From: Streptomyces sp. Ncost-T10-10d
GTDB taxonomy: Bacteria > Actinomycetota > Actinomycetes > Streptomycetales > Streptomycetaceae
Length of the DNA: 64,000 nt
Direction of reading: 5' to 3'
Assembly (NCBI RefSeq): GCF_900091955.1
Contig: NZ_FMDF01000157.1
Span: 62,001 to 126,000, forward strand
Of this stretch, positions 16,483 through 26,451 are shown piece after piece. A model generated the notes under the pieces. It did no database searches. It was not told where the DNA came from and saw only the letters and a program-made list of their open reading frames with translations. Every line of letters starts with the position of its first letter. Positions within the stretch are counted from its first letter, which is position 1. Position numbers and translations under genes: made by a program.

Positions 16483-17823
16483 ATGTCCAAGCACCCCCGC
16501 CGCCTGCTGCGCGGCATTGGTCTCGTCTGCGCCCTCGCCCTCGGGGCGACCGCCTGCGGCGGCTCCGATGACGACAACTCCAGCCAGAAGAAGGTCGGTT
16601 CGGCCGACATCCAGGCCGCCCTGAAGAAGGGGGGCACCGTCACCGTCTGGGCGTGGGAGCCCACCCTGAAGCAGGTCGCCGCCGACTTCGAGAAGAAGTA
16701 CCCGAAGGTCGACATCAACCTGGTCAACGCAGGCACCAACAACGACCAGTACAAAGCCCTGCAGAACGCGATCTCGGCGAAGAAGGGAGTCCCCGACGTC
16801 GCGCAGATCGAGTACTACGCGCTCAGCCAGTACGCGCTGACGAAGTCGGTCGCCGACCTCAAGCCCTACGGCGCCGAGAAGCTCGCCGACTCCTACTCTC
16901 CCGGCCCGTGGAACTCGGTGCAGGCCGGTGACGGCATCTACGGCCTGCCCATGGACTCGGGCCCGATGGCGCTCTTCTACAACAAGAAGGTCTTCGACAA
17001 GTACAAGATCGCCGTGCCGACGACGTGGGACGACTACGTCGAGGCGGCCCGCAAGCTGCACAAGGCGGACCCCAAGGCGTACATCACCAGCGACCTCGGC
17101 GACGCGGGACTGACCACCAGCCTTCTGTGGCAGGCCGGTTCGCGTCCGTACAAGGTCGACGGCACCAAGGTCGGCATCGACTTCACCGACGCGGGCGCGA
17201 AGAAGTACACCGAGACCTGGCAGAAGCTCATCGACGAGAAGCTCGTCTCGCCGATCGCCGGATGGAGCGACGACTGGTACAAGGGCCTCGGCGACGGCAC
17301 CATCGCCACGCTGCCCATCGGTGCGTGGATGCCCGCCAACTTCGCCTCCGGTGTGAAGGGCGCCTCCGGTGACTGGCGCGCGGCCCCGCTGCCGCAGTGG
17401 ACCAAGGGGGCGGCGGACAGCTCGGAGAACGGCGGCAGCTCGCTCGCTCTGCCCGAGCTCGGCAAGAACAGGGAACTCGCTTACGCCTTCGTCGAGTACG
17501 CCAACTCCGGTGCGGGCGTGCAGACCCGCATCGAGAACGGTGCGTTCCCCGCCACCACGAAGGACCTGAACTCAGAAGCCTTCCAGAACACCGAATTCCC
17601 GTACTTCGGCGGCCAGAAGGCCAACAAGGTCTTCGCCGAGTCCGCGAAGAACGTGCCTGCCGACTGGAAGTACCTGCCGTACCAGGTGTACGCCAACTCG
17701 ATCTTCAACGACACCGTCGGCAAGGCCTACATCTCCGGCACGAAGCTCGACCAGGGCCTGAAGGCGTGGCAGGAGGCGTCCGTCAAGTACGGCACGGAGC
17801 AGGGCTTCACCGTCGAGAAGTAG
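16483..17823 (+). CDS. Extracellular sugar-binding lipoprotein of the ABC importer
   Basis: A 446-residue solute-binding protein of family 1. The signal peptide ends in the lipobox ATAC, with Cys25 the lipidated residue, followed by a Gly/Ser/Asp linker. The mature part has the usual two-lobe pattern: VTVWAWEPTLKQVAADFEKK at the start, and PMDSGPMALFYNKKVFDKY and MPANFASGVKG blocks within. It probably captures beta-1,6-galacto-oligosaccharides or galactose outside the membrane. It sits in the same operon 76 bp after the permeases; the AT-rich gap may carry an extra promoter or processing site that raises binding-protein levels. Confidence 0.92.
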   Translation: MSKHPRRLLRGIGLVCALALGATACGGSDDDNSSQKKVGSADIQAALKKGGTVTVWAWEPTLKQVAADFEKKYPKVDINLVNAGTNNDQYKALQNAISAKKGVPDVAQIEYYALSQYALTKSVADLKPYGAEKLADSYSPGPWNSVQAGDGIYGLPMDSGPMALFYNKKVFDKYKIAVPTTWDDYVEAARKLHKADPKAYITSDLGDAGLTTSLLWQAGSRPYKVDGTKVGIDFTDAGAKKYTETWQKLIDEKLVSPIAGWSDDWYKGLGDGTIATLPIGAWMPANFASGVKGASGDWRAAPLPQWTKGAADSSENGGSSLALPELGKNRELAYAFVEYANSGAGVQTRIENGAFPATTKDLNSEAFQNTEFPYFGGQKANKVFAESAKNVPADWKYLPYQVYANSIFNDTVGKAYISGTKLDQGLKAWQEASVKYGTEQGFTVEK

Positions 17824-17877
17824 CACCAGAAGCCTTTGAAGTTCGCCTTCGCACCATAGGACCCCGGAAGGACCTGC

Positions 17878-19929
17878 ATGACCTCCCCCCGCATCTCCCG
17901 TTTCCCGTACCCGGCGGGCAGCGACGGCCGCCGACGCCTCGGCTACGGCGCCGATTACAACCCCGAGCAGTGGCCGCGAGAGGTGTGGGAGGAGGACGTC
18001 CGGCTGATGCGCGAGGCCGGCGTGAACATCGTCTCCCTGGCGATCTTCTCCTGGGCCCGGATCCAGCCCACCGCCGACACCTGGGACTTCGAATGGCTCG
18101 ACGAGGTCATGGACCTGCTGCACGCGGGCGGCATCGGTGTCGACCTGGCCACCGCGACCGCGTCTCCGCCGCCGTGGCTCACCACCGCCCACCCGGATAT
18201 TCTGCCGGTGACCGCTACCGGCGAGACGCTCTGGCCGGGCGCACGCCAGCACTGGCGGCCCACTTCGCCGGTCTTCCGCACCCATGCGCTGCGCCTGGTG
18301 AGGGAGTTGGCGACGCGCTATGCCGGCCATCCGGCCCTGGTCGCCTGGCACGTCAACAACGAGCTGGGCTGCCACAACGTCTACGACTACTCCGACGACG
18401 CCGCCCACGCCTTCCGTACTTGGCTGCTCCGCCGCTACACCACGCTCGAAGCCCTCAACCACGCCTGGGGAACTGCCTTCTGGTCCCAGCGCTACAGCGA
18501 CTGGGACCAGATCCTGCCGCCGCGCCTCGCCGCCTCGCACCCCAACCCGACGCAGCAGCTCGACTTCAAACGGTTCTCGTCGGCCGCGCTCAAGGACCAT
18601 CTGCTCGCGGAGCGCGAGGTGCTGCGCGAGCTGACCCCGGACGTGCCGGTGACCACCAACTTCATGGTGATGGGCGGCACCAAGGGCATGGACTACGCGG
18701 ACTGGGCGGACTCGGGCGCGATCGACTTCGTCGCCAACGACCACTACGTCACCCCAGGCCCGCAGGACCGCGACGAGCTGTCCTTCGCAGCCAACCTGAC
18801 CAGCGGTATCGCGGGCCACCGCCCGTGGTTCCTGATGGAGCACTCCACCAGCGGCGTGAACTGGCAGCCCGTCAACCTGGCGAAGAAGCCCGGGGAGCTG
18901 GCGCGGGACTCGCTGCTGCACGTGGCGCACGGCGCCGACGCCGTCTGCTTCTTCCAGTGGCGCCAATCGGCGGCCGGAGCCGAGAAGTACCACTCGGCGA
19001 TGGTGCCGCACGCCGGTTCCGACAGCGAACTATTCCGCTCCGTAGCCGAGTTGGGGCGCACCCTCGAAGCGCTCGCGCCGATCGCCGGAGCCGGGCGCGA
19101 ACCCGGCCGCGTGGCCGTCCTGTTCGACTGGGACTCGTGGTGGACCAGCGAGCACGACTCCCACCCCACCTCGCGGCTCGACTACCACCGCGAGGCCCTC
19201 GACTGGTACTCCGCACTGCTGCGGCTCGGTATTCGCGCCGACGTGGTGCCTGCGCACCGTACCGACCTCTCCTCGTACGACGTGGTGATCGCGCCCGTGC
19301 TGCACGTGGTGCCCCAGCCTTTCGGCAAGGCGCTGACCCGGTACGTCGAGGGCGGCGGACACCTCGTCACCACGTACTTCTCCGGCGTCGTCGACGAGAA
19401 CGACCACATCTGGCTCGGCGGCTACCCCGGCGCCCTGCGCGAGCTGCTCGGCATCCGCATCGAGGAGTTCGGGCCGCTTCTCGACGGCGCCACCGTCGAT
19501 CTCGACAACGAGACGACCGGCAGCCTGTGGACCGACCGGATCACCGTCACCGGGCCGGACGTCGAGGTGCTCGCCCGCTACCGCAGCGGGACGTACGCCT
19601 CTCGCCCGGCCATCACACGCTGCACGACGGGCCACGGTTCGGCCGCGTACGTCTCCACCCGCCTCGGCGCCGAAGGCCTCGCCGCACTGCTGCCGGATCT
19701 GCTCGCACCGGCCGGCGTGACCAGCGAACTCCCGGACGAGGCACGAGGAGCGGTCGAGCTCACCGTGCGCCGCGACGCCGACAGCCGCTACCTCTTCCTG
19801 GTCAACCGCAGCGACGTGCCGGTGCCGCTGCCCGGCGTGACCGGTGAGCTGCTCGTCGGACCCGCGACGGAGGGCGGCCTCGTACTGCCGCCCCGGGACG
19901 TCGCCGTGCTCCGGCAACCCGCCCCCTGA
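17878..19929 (+). CDS. Beta-galactosidase, glycoside hydrolase family 42
   Basis: A 683-residue enzyme without signal peptide, hence cytoplasmic. The catalytic barrel starts at GYGADYNPEQWP. Glu162 in VNNELG is the acid/base and Glu321 in LMEHSTSGVNWQ the nucleophile. The middle trimerisation-type domain (VLFDWDSWW onward) and C-terminal beta domain are both present, so the protein is full length. It should cleave galactose from imported galacto-oligosaccharides, completing the path begun by the secreted GH30. GGAAGG lies shortly before the ATG. Confidence 0.94.
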   Translation: MTSPRISRFPYPAGSDGRRRLGYGADYNPEQWPREVWEEDVRLMREAGVNIVSLAIFSWARIQPTADTWDFEWLDEVMDLLHAGGIGVDLATATASPPPWLTTAHPDILPVTATGETLWPGARQHWRPTSPVFRTHALRLVRELATRYAGHPALVAWHVNNELGCHNVYDYSDDAAHAFRTWLLRRYTTLEALNHAWGTAFWSQRYSDWDQILPPRLAASHPNPTQQLDFKRFSSAALKDHLLAEREVLRELTPDVPVTTNFMVMGGTKGMDYADWADSGAIDFVANDHYVTPGPQDRDELSFAANLTSGIAGHRPWFLMEHSTSGVNWQPVNLAKKPGELARDSLLHVAHGADAVCFFQWRQSAAGAEKYHSAMVPHAGSDSELFRSVAELGRTLEALAPIAGAGREPGRVAVLFDWDSWWTSEHDSHPTSRLDYHREALDWYSALLRLGIRADVVPAHRTDLSSYDVVIAPVLHVVPQPFGKALTRYVEGGGHLVTTYFSGVVDENDHIWLGGYPGALRELLGIRIEEFGPLLDGATVDLDNETTGSLWTDRITVTGPDVEVLARYRSGTYASRPAITRCTTGHGSAAYVSTRLGAEGLAALLPDLLAPAGVTSELPDEARGAVELTVRRDADSRYLFLVNRSDVPVPLPGVTGELLVGPATEGGLVLPPRDVAVLRQPAP

Positions 19930-19984
19930 ATCGCACCACAGCAGTACCAACTATCCGCCCACACATATGATTTGGGAGCACACG

Positions 19985-22021
19985 TTGGCACGCCATATCC
20001 GCACACGACAACTCCTCGGCCTCGTCGGCACCGCCGTCCTGGTTTCCGGAGCCGCCCTCACCACCGCCCCGCCCGTGACGGCCGCAGCGTCGACAGCCGC
20101 CGTCACGGTGACCCCCGACCCCTCGTACCAGCAGCAGAAGTTCGAAGGCTGGGGCACCAGCCTCGTCTGGTTCGCCAACGTCACCGGAGGCTACCCGCGG
20201 GAAATCCGCGAGAAGCTCGCCGACCTCCTTTTCGGTGACGACGGGCTCGCCCTGAACATCGCCCGCTACAACATCGGCGGCGGCAACGCCCCTGATGTGA
20301 AGGACTACCTGAGAGCCGGTGGAGCGGTCGAAGGGTGGTGGAAGGCCCCCGAGGGCACCACCCGCGACGACACCGACTGGTGGAGTGCCGACGACGCGGC
20401 GGACTGGAACGAGAACGCCGACGCGACGCAACGCTGGTGGGTGAACCGGATCAAGGACGACATCGACCACTGGGAGACGTTCAGCAACTCGCCGCCGTAC
20501 TTCATGACGGAGAGCGGCTATGTATCCGGCGGCTTCGACGCGTCCAAGGATCAGCTCAAGACCGAATCCGTCGACGACTTCGCCGCCTACCTGGCGGGCG
20601 CCACGAAGCGTCTGGAGAAGGCGGAGGGCATCAAGGTCGACACGGTCGACCCGTTCAACGAGCCCAACACCAGTTACTGGCGAACACAGTTGGGTGCCGA
20701 CGGTGAGCCGACCGGCGGACGCCAGGAAGGCGCGCACATAGGCCCCGAGCTCCAGCAGAAGGTCATACGCGCCCTCGCCCCCGCCTTGAAGAAGGCGCGG
20801 ACCGGCGCGCAGATCTCGGCGATGGACGAGACGAACCCGACCACGTTCACGAAGAACTGGAACACCTATCCGGCCGATGTGAAGGACATCGTCGGGCAGA
20901 TGAACGTCCACACGTACGGCACCGGCGGCCGCACCTCCGTGCGCGACCTGGCGAAGGCGGCCGACAAGCCGCTGTGGATGAGCGAGGTCGAGGGCGACTG
21001 GGGCGACGGACAGTCCTTCACCGACATGCGGCCGGGACTCGGGCTCGCTCAGCAGATGGTCGACGACCTGCGTGAACTGGAGCCCACCGCCTGGGTGTTC
21101 TGGCAGCCCGTCGAGGACTACGACAACATGAAGCCCGGCGGCGAGTCCGCCAAGGGCGGCAACTGGGGCGAGATCCAGCTCCCGTTCAGCTGCACCTCGA
21201 AGGACACCCTTGAGAGCTGCCCGGTGTACACGAACACGAAGTTCGACACCGCGCGCAACTTCACGCACTACATCCAGCCCGGTGACAGCCTGATCAAGAC
21301 CGACGACACCAGCAGCGCCGCTGCCGTCTCCCAGGACGGCAAGAGCGCGACGGTCGTCCATGTCAACAAGACCACCGACGTCCGCACGGTGTCGCTTGAT
21401 CTGTCGAAGTTCGGCCGCATCGGCAAGGGTGCGACCGTCACCCCGGTCGTGACCAGTGCCGACGGCAAGCTGGCACGGCACGACGCCATCCCGGTCAGCG
21501 ACAAGAAGGCCACCTTCACGGTGCCGGCGCAGTCGGTGACCTCGTTCGTCGTCGACGGGGTGTCCGGTGTCGCGAAGGGCGCGGCGACCCTGCAAAAGGG
21601 GCACACGTACGAGCTGACGGGCGCGCAGAGCGGCAAGGACCTGACCGTCGCCGACGACGGCAGCAAGCTCGTCATCAAGGCCGGCGCCTCCGCAGCAGGC
21701 CAGCAGTGGCGGCTGCGGCAGATCAGCGGTGAGGGCGCTGAGAACCGCAAGCGGTACGTGTTCACGAGCGCGGCGAGTGGCAAGCGTCTCGCCGTACGCG
21801 ACGACGTCCCGGTCGTCGAATCCGACAGCGGGCGGCGTGACGCGGCCACCCAGTGGATCATGTCGTCGACCGGCGACGGCGCCTGGACGCTCGTCAACGC
21901 CGGGACCGGCAAGCTCCTGGAAGTCGGCGGGCAGGCCACGAACGACGGTGCCTCCGTCACCACCTGGCAGCCCAACTCCGGGGCGAACCAACGGTGGAAT
22001 GTCACCGATGTGACGCCGTAG
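19985..22021 (+). CDS. Secreted endo-beta-1,6-galactanase, GH30 with C-terminal RICIN module
   Basis: A 678-residue enzyme. I chose the TTG at 19985 because GGGAG lies 6 nt before it and it places the Arg residues directly before the signal peptide hydrophobic core; the in-frame ATG at 19967 has no such site. The signal peptide ends in Ala-rich sequence near residue 35. The GH30 barrel follows, with Glu226 in FNEPN as acid/base and Glu334 in MSEVEG as nucleophile. Residues about 525-678 form a ricin-type beta-trefoil with GKLLEVGG and TTWQPNSGANQRWN repeats. GH30 subfamily 5 enzymes of this type cut beta-1,6-galactan side chains of arabinogalactan. Last gene of the locus. Confidence 0.92.
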   Translation: MARHIRTRQLLGLVGTAVLVSGAALTTAPPVTAAASTAAVTVTPDPSYQQQKFEGWGTSLVWFANVTGGYPREIREKLADLLFGDDGLALNIARYNIGGGNAPDVKDYLRAGGAVEGWWKAPEGTTRDDTDWWSADDAADWNENADATQRWWVNRIKDDIDHWETFSNSPPYFMTESGYVSGGFDASKDQLKTESVDDFAAYLAGATKRLEKAEGIKVDTVDPFNEPNTSYWRTQLGADGEPTGGRQEGAHIGPELQQKVIRALAPALKKARTGAQISAMDETNPTTFTKNWNTYPADVKDIVGQMNVHTYGTGGRTSVRDLAKAADKPLWMSEVEGDWGDGQSFTDMRPGLGLAQQMVDDLRELEPTAWVFWQPVEDYDNMKPGGESAKGGNWGEIQLPFSCTSKDTLESCPVYTNTKFDTARNFTHYIQPGDSLIKTDDTSSAAAVSQDGKSATVVHVNKTTDVRTVSLDLSKFGRIGKGATVTPVVTSADGKLARHDAIPVSDKKATFTVPAQSVTSFVVDGVSGVAKGAATLQKGHTYELTGAQSGKDLTVADDGSKLVIKAGASAAGQQWRLRQISGEGAENRKRYVFTSAASGKRLAVRDDVPVVESDSGRRDAATQWIMSSTGDGAWTLVNAGTGKLLEVGGQATNDGASVTTWQPNSGANQRWNVTDVTP

Positions 22022-22401
22022 ACGTACTGGTCCCCACCGAGCGGTGTTGAGGGATGCCCGAAGTGGTCGTCGGTGATCCGCATGGTCCGGGCGCCATCCG
22101 CGTTGAAGCCGGGATCGGCGTCGACCCCCGGGGTGTCCCGGCCGACGATCCCGGCTTCCAGCAACTCGCGTACGAGCAGGTCGGCCATGCCTGCGGCGCG
22201 CCGTGATGCGTCTCTGCACTCCGGCCGGCATCGGCCCAGGTCAGCGATATCCTGAGCGAGCTCCGGTGTGCGGGCACCTTGGCTCTGCCCAGGGACAGAT
22301 CACCTCGTGGGCGCTGCTCCACCTGCCTCCCGCCCCCGCGATTGACATCGCCGTCACCGGCGGTTCCGCACGAGGGGACGGTAGGCCGAGCCTGTCCGCC
22401 G
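22022..22401. other. Intergenic stretch with a possible minus-strand protein relic
   Basis: 380 bp between convergent genes. On the minus strand a protein-like string (starting MADLLVRELLEAGIVGRDTP at 22188) runs for about 50 codons and then continues as antisense of the GH30 gene. It may be the tail of a deleted gene. No start, motif or partner is visible, and no clear terminator was found. Confidence 0.3.
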
Positions 22402-23364
22402 TCAGTGGCGGGCGCGTCGCAGCCGGTGGCCGAGAAGAACAGCTCCCGCACCGACGATCAGGGACGCCCCGGCGAAACGAGCGAGGACGGTCCTGGCACG
22501 TGCGTCATGCGCGGATCCGCTGGCTGCCAGGGAGGGCCGGGCGGAGTCGGGAGCTGCAGCCGCCTGGAGGATCAGGTCGGCGACCGCCTCGGGGTGGGCG
22601 ATCAGGGACACATGTGAAGAGTTGATCTCCACCGTGTGCGAGCGGGCCCGCTTTGCCTGGAAGCGTTCCTGATCCGGGTCGATGGTCTTGTCCTGCCGGC
22701 CCACCAGTGCCCAGGACGGTATCTGCTTCCAGGCCGCGACCTTGGCCTTCTCCGAGAAGGCGGTCGTGGCGGCGGGCCGCTGGGTGACCCCCAGCAGCTT
22801 CGCCTCGCTCTCCGGCAGGTCTGCGGCGAAGACCTCGTGGACCTTGTCGCGCTTGAGGTACAGGTCGGTCCCACTGCGACCGCTCTCCCGGAACGGGACG
22901 GAGTCGGTGGCGGTGCCCAGTTCACTGGGGAACCGCGCGCCCAGCGACATGCCGCTCTCGCCCACGTCGGGCATCAGAGCCGACACGTACACGAGCGACT
23001 TCACCTTGGGGTTTCCGGCCGCGGCCGAGCTGATTACGGCGCCGCCGTAGGAGTGGCCCACCAGCACGACGGGGCCCTTGATGCTGTCCAGTACCGAGGC
23101 GATGTAGGTGGAGTCGTTGTACAGACCGCGCAGCGGGTTGGAGGGCGCGATCACCGGGTAGCCGCTGCGCTCAAGGCGCGAAATCACCCCGTCCCAGCTG
23201 GAATTGTCGGCGAACGCGCCGTGCACCAGAACCACCGTGGGTTTCGCGCCGGGAATGTCGCCGTCCGCGACAGCCGGGACTGCCGTCGTCGTGCACAGGA
23301 CCAGAGCACATCCGGCGACGGTGACGTGCGCGCGCGATATGCCGGAGATCGCCGATGAGGTCAT
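22402..23364 (-). CDS. Exported alpha/beta hydrolase
   Basis: A 320-residue protein with a signal peptide (cleavage near AVA-DGD, about residue 34). The hydrolase fold starts with VVLVHGAFADNSSW. The nucleophile elbow is GHSYGG and the catalytic His is in the C-terminal SSHVSLIAHPEAV segment. After the catalytic domain comes a tail with a hydrophobic stretch (LIVGAGAVLL) and basic end, so the product is probably anchored outside the membrane. The family includes esterases and haloperoxidase-like enzymes; the substrate is unknown. Confidence 0.87.
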   Translation of the reverse strand: MTSSAISGISRAHVTVAGCALVLCTTTAVPAVADGDIPGAKPTVVLVHGAFADNSSWDGVISRLERSGYPVIAPSNPLRGLYNDSTYIASVLDSIKGPVVLVGHSYGGAVISSAAAGNPKVKSLVYVSALMPDVGESGMSLGARFPSELGTATDSVPFRESGRSGTDLYLKRDKVHEVFAADLPESEAKLLGVTQRPAATTAFSEKAKVAAWKQIPSWALVGRQDKTIDPDQERFQAKRARSHTVEINSSHVSLIAHPEAVADLILQAAAAPDSARPSLAASGSAHDARARTVLARFAGASLIVGAGAVLLGHRLRRARH

Positions 23365-23737
23365 GCTGTTCTCGCTCTCCTCGATGCCAACAGCACCTCA
23401 GCGTTCACACAGTGGCGCCGCCGGGCCCGGCAGTACCCCCCAACCGGGTGAAAGGCGCGTGCATCGGAGTGATTGGCCGGTTTCACCTGGTGTGGCAGTA
23501 CTTGCTTCCGGGTGCGGAGCCCGGGTTGCCGGTCACCTCCGCATCGGGGAAGCGCTGATCGCGCTGTTTCCGTGAAGACATTCAAGGCGATCCGGTACGT
23601 CTCAAAGGCGTGGGCGGCTGTACAGGCGGCTCCGGAGCGCGGCGGAACCGTCGCCTCTTCGCCCGCCTGTTGTGGCGGCGCGGACGGGTCCACCGCACAA
23701 CGCGGAGCGGTGGGCCCGAAACGGCTTCGTGGGCCGG
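23365..23737. other. Gene-free gap between two hydrolases
   Basis: 373 bp upstream of the exported hydrolase and downstream of the lipoprotein esterase, both on the minus strand. No ORF with protein character, hairpin or repeat stood out. It presumably holds the promoter of the hydrolase at 23364. Confidence 0.5.
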
Positions 23738-24898
23738 CTACTTACCGGGGCCCGGGTCGGCCGGCGCATGCAGTGCCTCGCGCAGAACCATGGTGGTTTG
23801 GGTGACGGCCTGCTTGGCGGCCTCGGTGTCGGCCAGTGCGTTGAGCATCATGAAGTCGTGGGTGACTTCGCCGTGGTGGGACGAGGTGACCGGGACGCCG
23901 GCCGCACGGAGCTTGGCGGCGTAGGCGTTGGCCGCGTCGAGCAGCACATCCGAGTCGGTGATCATCAAGGCGGGCGGCAGGCCGCGCAGTTGATCGACGG
24001 TGGCGTGCAGCGGGGAGGCCAGCGGGTTGCTGCGGTCGGTCACGCGGGGGGCGTAGGCGTCCCAGAACCACTTCATGGCCGGTTTGGTGAGCCAGCAGTT
24101 CTCGGCGAACCGGTTGTAGGAGGGGGTGTTGAAGTTGGCGTCGGCCACGGGATAGAGCATGACCTGTTGCCGGAAGTGGGGGCCGCCACGCTGCTTGGAC
24201 ATCAAGGTGACAGCGGCGGTCATGTCTCCGCCGACCGAGTCGCCGGCAACTGCCAGACGGCTGGCGTCGACGCCGATCTCACGACCATGGCCGGCCACCC
24301 ACCGGGCGACGGCGTAGGCCTGCTCGACCGGGACGGGGAACTGGGCCTCGGGGGAGGGGGTGTAGTCGACGAAGACGACAGCGGCGCGTGCTCCGTCGGC
24401 TATCTGCCGGACCAGGCGTTCGTGGGTCGTGAAGTTGCCCAGAACCCATCCGCCGCCGTGGATGTAGACAATGGCGGGCAGATTGCCCTTGACGCCGTTG
24501 GGGCGGACGACGTGGATGGACACCGGGCCGGTCGGGCCGCCGGGCACGGTCCGCTTGCTGATCTGCGCGGGCAGCATGTCCACGGGTCCCGCCTGCAGCT
24601 TGTTCAGCACGTCCCGGGCCGCCTTGTACGACAGCTTGTACAGCGGCGTGCCGTCCGCTGCCGCGAGCTGGTCGAGGAAGTCCTGGTCGATCTTTTCCAG
24701 CTTCACCGGCGGTTTGCCGCAGGGCACGTATGTGGCCTGCATCTGTTTGGAGACGGCGGCTACCGCCTCACCGTTGTCGGCGGCGCGGTCGCTGCGGCCG
24801 GCGCAGGCGCTGAGCGTCGCGCCGGTGGTTGCCAGGAGCGCGACCATGGTGCAGTAGCGGGTCCTGCGGGCTATCAGCCGTCGTTGCGATGATGCCAT
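23738..24898 (-). CDS. Lipoprotein esterase of the hormone-sensitive lipase family
   Basis: A 386-residue alpha/beta hydrolase. The ATG at 24898 is chosen over the longer frame because GGGAA lies 9 nt upstream and a signal peptide follows directly, ending in the lipobox LSAC. The catalytic domain shows the HSL oxyanion motif HGGGW, the nucleophile elbow GDSVGG, an Asp in MITDSDVLLD and a His in GEVTHDFMML. Such enzymes hydrolyse short-chain acyl esters outside the cell. No operon partner. Confidence 0.9.
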   Translation of the reverse strand: MASSQRRLIARRTRYCTMVALLATTGATLSACAGRSDRAADNGEAVAAVSKQMQATYVPCGKPPVKLEKIDQDFLDQLAAADGTPLYKLSYKAARDVLNKLQAGPVDMLPAQISKRTVPGGPTGPVSIHVVRPNGVKGNLPAIVYIHGGGWVLGNFTTHERLVRQIADGARAAVVFVDYTPSPEAQFPVPVEQAYAVARWVAGHGREIGVDASRLAVAGDSVGGDMTAAVTLMSKQRGGPHFRQQVMLYPVADANFNTPSYNRFAENCWLTKPAMKWFWDAYAPRVTDRSNPLASPLHATVDQLRGLPPALMITDSDVLLDAANAYAAKLRAAGVPVTSSHHGEVTHDFMMLNALADTEAAKQAVTQTTMVLREALHAPADPGPGK

Positions 24899-25206
24899 GT
24901 CTGCGGATTCCCAACGTGATGGTAGGTCCCCCAGGTCACCCTCTTCGCATCGCAGGGCCACCGACCAGCCGGGTTAGGCCGCCGGAGTGTCCTGGCGCGG
25001 TACGTGTGGCGGTCGGGCCGAGGAGTCCAGCCGGCCCTGTTCGGGCAGCGGGTACAGGGCGGTCAGGGAGGGTGTTCAGCACGGCCGAGGTGCGTACCGA
25101 GGCAACGATCACTCACAGGCGTGCGGCTGATGCGCACCGTGCAGAATGCCTGCAACTGCCTGTCGCACACCTCAAGAAGCTTCCCGTGCCGTCTCCCGTC
25201 CGCTCG
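24899..25206. other. Gene-free gap
   Basis: 308 bp between the esterase start and the 3' end of the frameshifted gene at 25207. No frame looks coding on either strand. It contains the esterase promoter; no distinct element could be named. Confidence 0.5.
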
Positions 25207-25774
25207 TCATGCGAACAGCGCACGCCGGGACACGGCGCCGCATCGCCGTACTCCCCCACGGATCTGGTCGGTGTGAACGGCCCGGCGGGGTTCCAGACCC
25301 CTGAGGACGGCGACGGTGACCAGCGCGTAGGTCACATGCGGAACGATGTCGGCGACCCAGTCGGAGCGTGACCACGTGCGTGGGTCGGTCACGCCCAGCA
25401 CCGTCATCGGGCCGTTGGTTCCGATCAGCGCCCCCACGGTCGCCGTGGCGGTCAGGACGGCGTTGCTCGGCCGCCAGCCGCAGGAGAGGGCAAGGCCGAG
25501 CAGGGGCGCCCATGCCCGCACCCGCTGCCGTGCCGGTGAGGGGGCCCAGGGCTTCGACGCGGTTCTCCCGTAGGTTCCCGTCGCCCGCGATCGGAACGTG
25601 CAGGGCCGCCGACAGCCGCTCCACGGTGACCTCCGGTGCCTCGCTCGCGCCTCGGCCGCGGATCACCATGTCCAGGTAACCCACCGTGTTCAAGGCCGTG
25701 GTCCCGGCAGCGCCCGCGGCGGTCCCCGCCAGGAGACCACGCAAGTGCCGGGCCGTACCGATAACTCCCGTCAT
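25207..25774 (-). pseudogene. Frameshifted small membrane protein (conserved actinobacterial hypothetical)
   Basis: The start is intact at 25774 (LRGLLAGTAAGAAGTTALNT, a membrane-type N-terminus, then a GxGASEAPEVTVERL loop). The frame reads well to GTAAGAGMGA near 25520. There the sequence continues in the next frame as APLLGLALSCG and NGPMTVLGVTDPRTWS, ending at 25207. Joined, the pieces give one protein of about 185 residues resembling membrane proteins common in Streptomyces. One indel near 25510-25525 breaks it. A sequencing error is the alternative. Confidence 0.65.
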
Positions 25775-25781
25775 GGGCCGC

Positions 25782-26010
25782 TCATCCCTTCACGAACTCC
25801 AGCAGCGCGGCGTCGATTACCTCCGGGTGCGTCCGGGCGACGTTGTGCGGACCTCCCTCCATCGTCACGAGGGTGAGGTCTTGATCAATGGAGGCAGCGG
25901 CCTTGGTGGTGTTCTCGTAGCGAAGGACGCGGTGGTCCTCGTGGTAGATGTCGATCGGAGTGCCGCTCTCCTGCCGACGTTGACGACCGGCATGGGCGCC
26001 TGAAACTCCC
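25782..26010 (-). pseudogene. 3' fragment of an alpha/beta hydrolase (chloroperoxidase-like)
   Basis: The last 60 codons (TPIDIYHEDHRVLRYENTTK, LVTMEGGPHNVARTHPEVID, LLEFVKG) match the C-terminus of non-haem peroxidase-type hydrolases, whose catalytic His is the one in GGPHN. Upstream, the matching strand (EFQAPMPVVNVG) is in another frame and the catalytic Asp region is scrambled. The first two thirds, including the Ser elbow, are absent. The frame ends 7 bp before the start of the next minus-strand gene, so both once formed an operon. Confidence 0.65.
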
Positions 26011-26451
26011 GGTACGGATGCATGCCGCTTCCAGCCCTGCCGCGTTTGCCCGTGAGCCGACTTGGCTGCGTACCGTTTCAGTAAATACACCGAATGGCTC
26101 ACTCCGCCACCGGAGTCTCGGCGCGTCGCTCTGGCCCGCATTACTCTGCCGGCCTCCGTAACAACATCGGGCATCGTCCACGCCTTCGCGCACGCGGTGA
26201 GTGGGCCGCGCCCGCCTCGTGCCCGGCCTGACCTGAGCCTTCCGTGCTGCGGCCGCCCCATACGTGCCGGTCGATGCCGCCCTCGACGAGTGCGATCCGC
26301 GCCGGGGCGGACGCGCCGACCACTCGGGCGGGCACTGAGCCTCTACCAACCTGCTGGCACGTCAGGTTGGTTGGGGGCGTCGTACGCAACGGCGAAGCTC
26401 CTCTCGGGCAGTGTCGCGACCGAGATCCACTGTCTCGCGCGGGAGCTTCGC

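Noticed and set aside
19802..22231. 809-codon minus-strand frame opposite GH42/GH30
   Set aside because: The opposite strand encodes two enzymes with full catalytic motifs. The composition (Arg/Val/Gly runs) is that of a GC-rich shadow frame.
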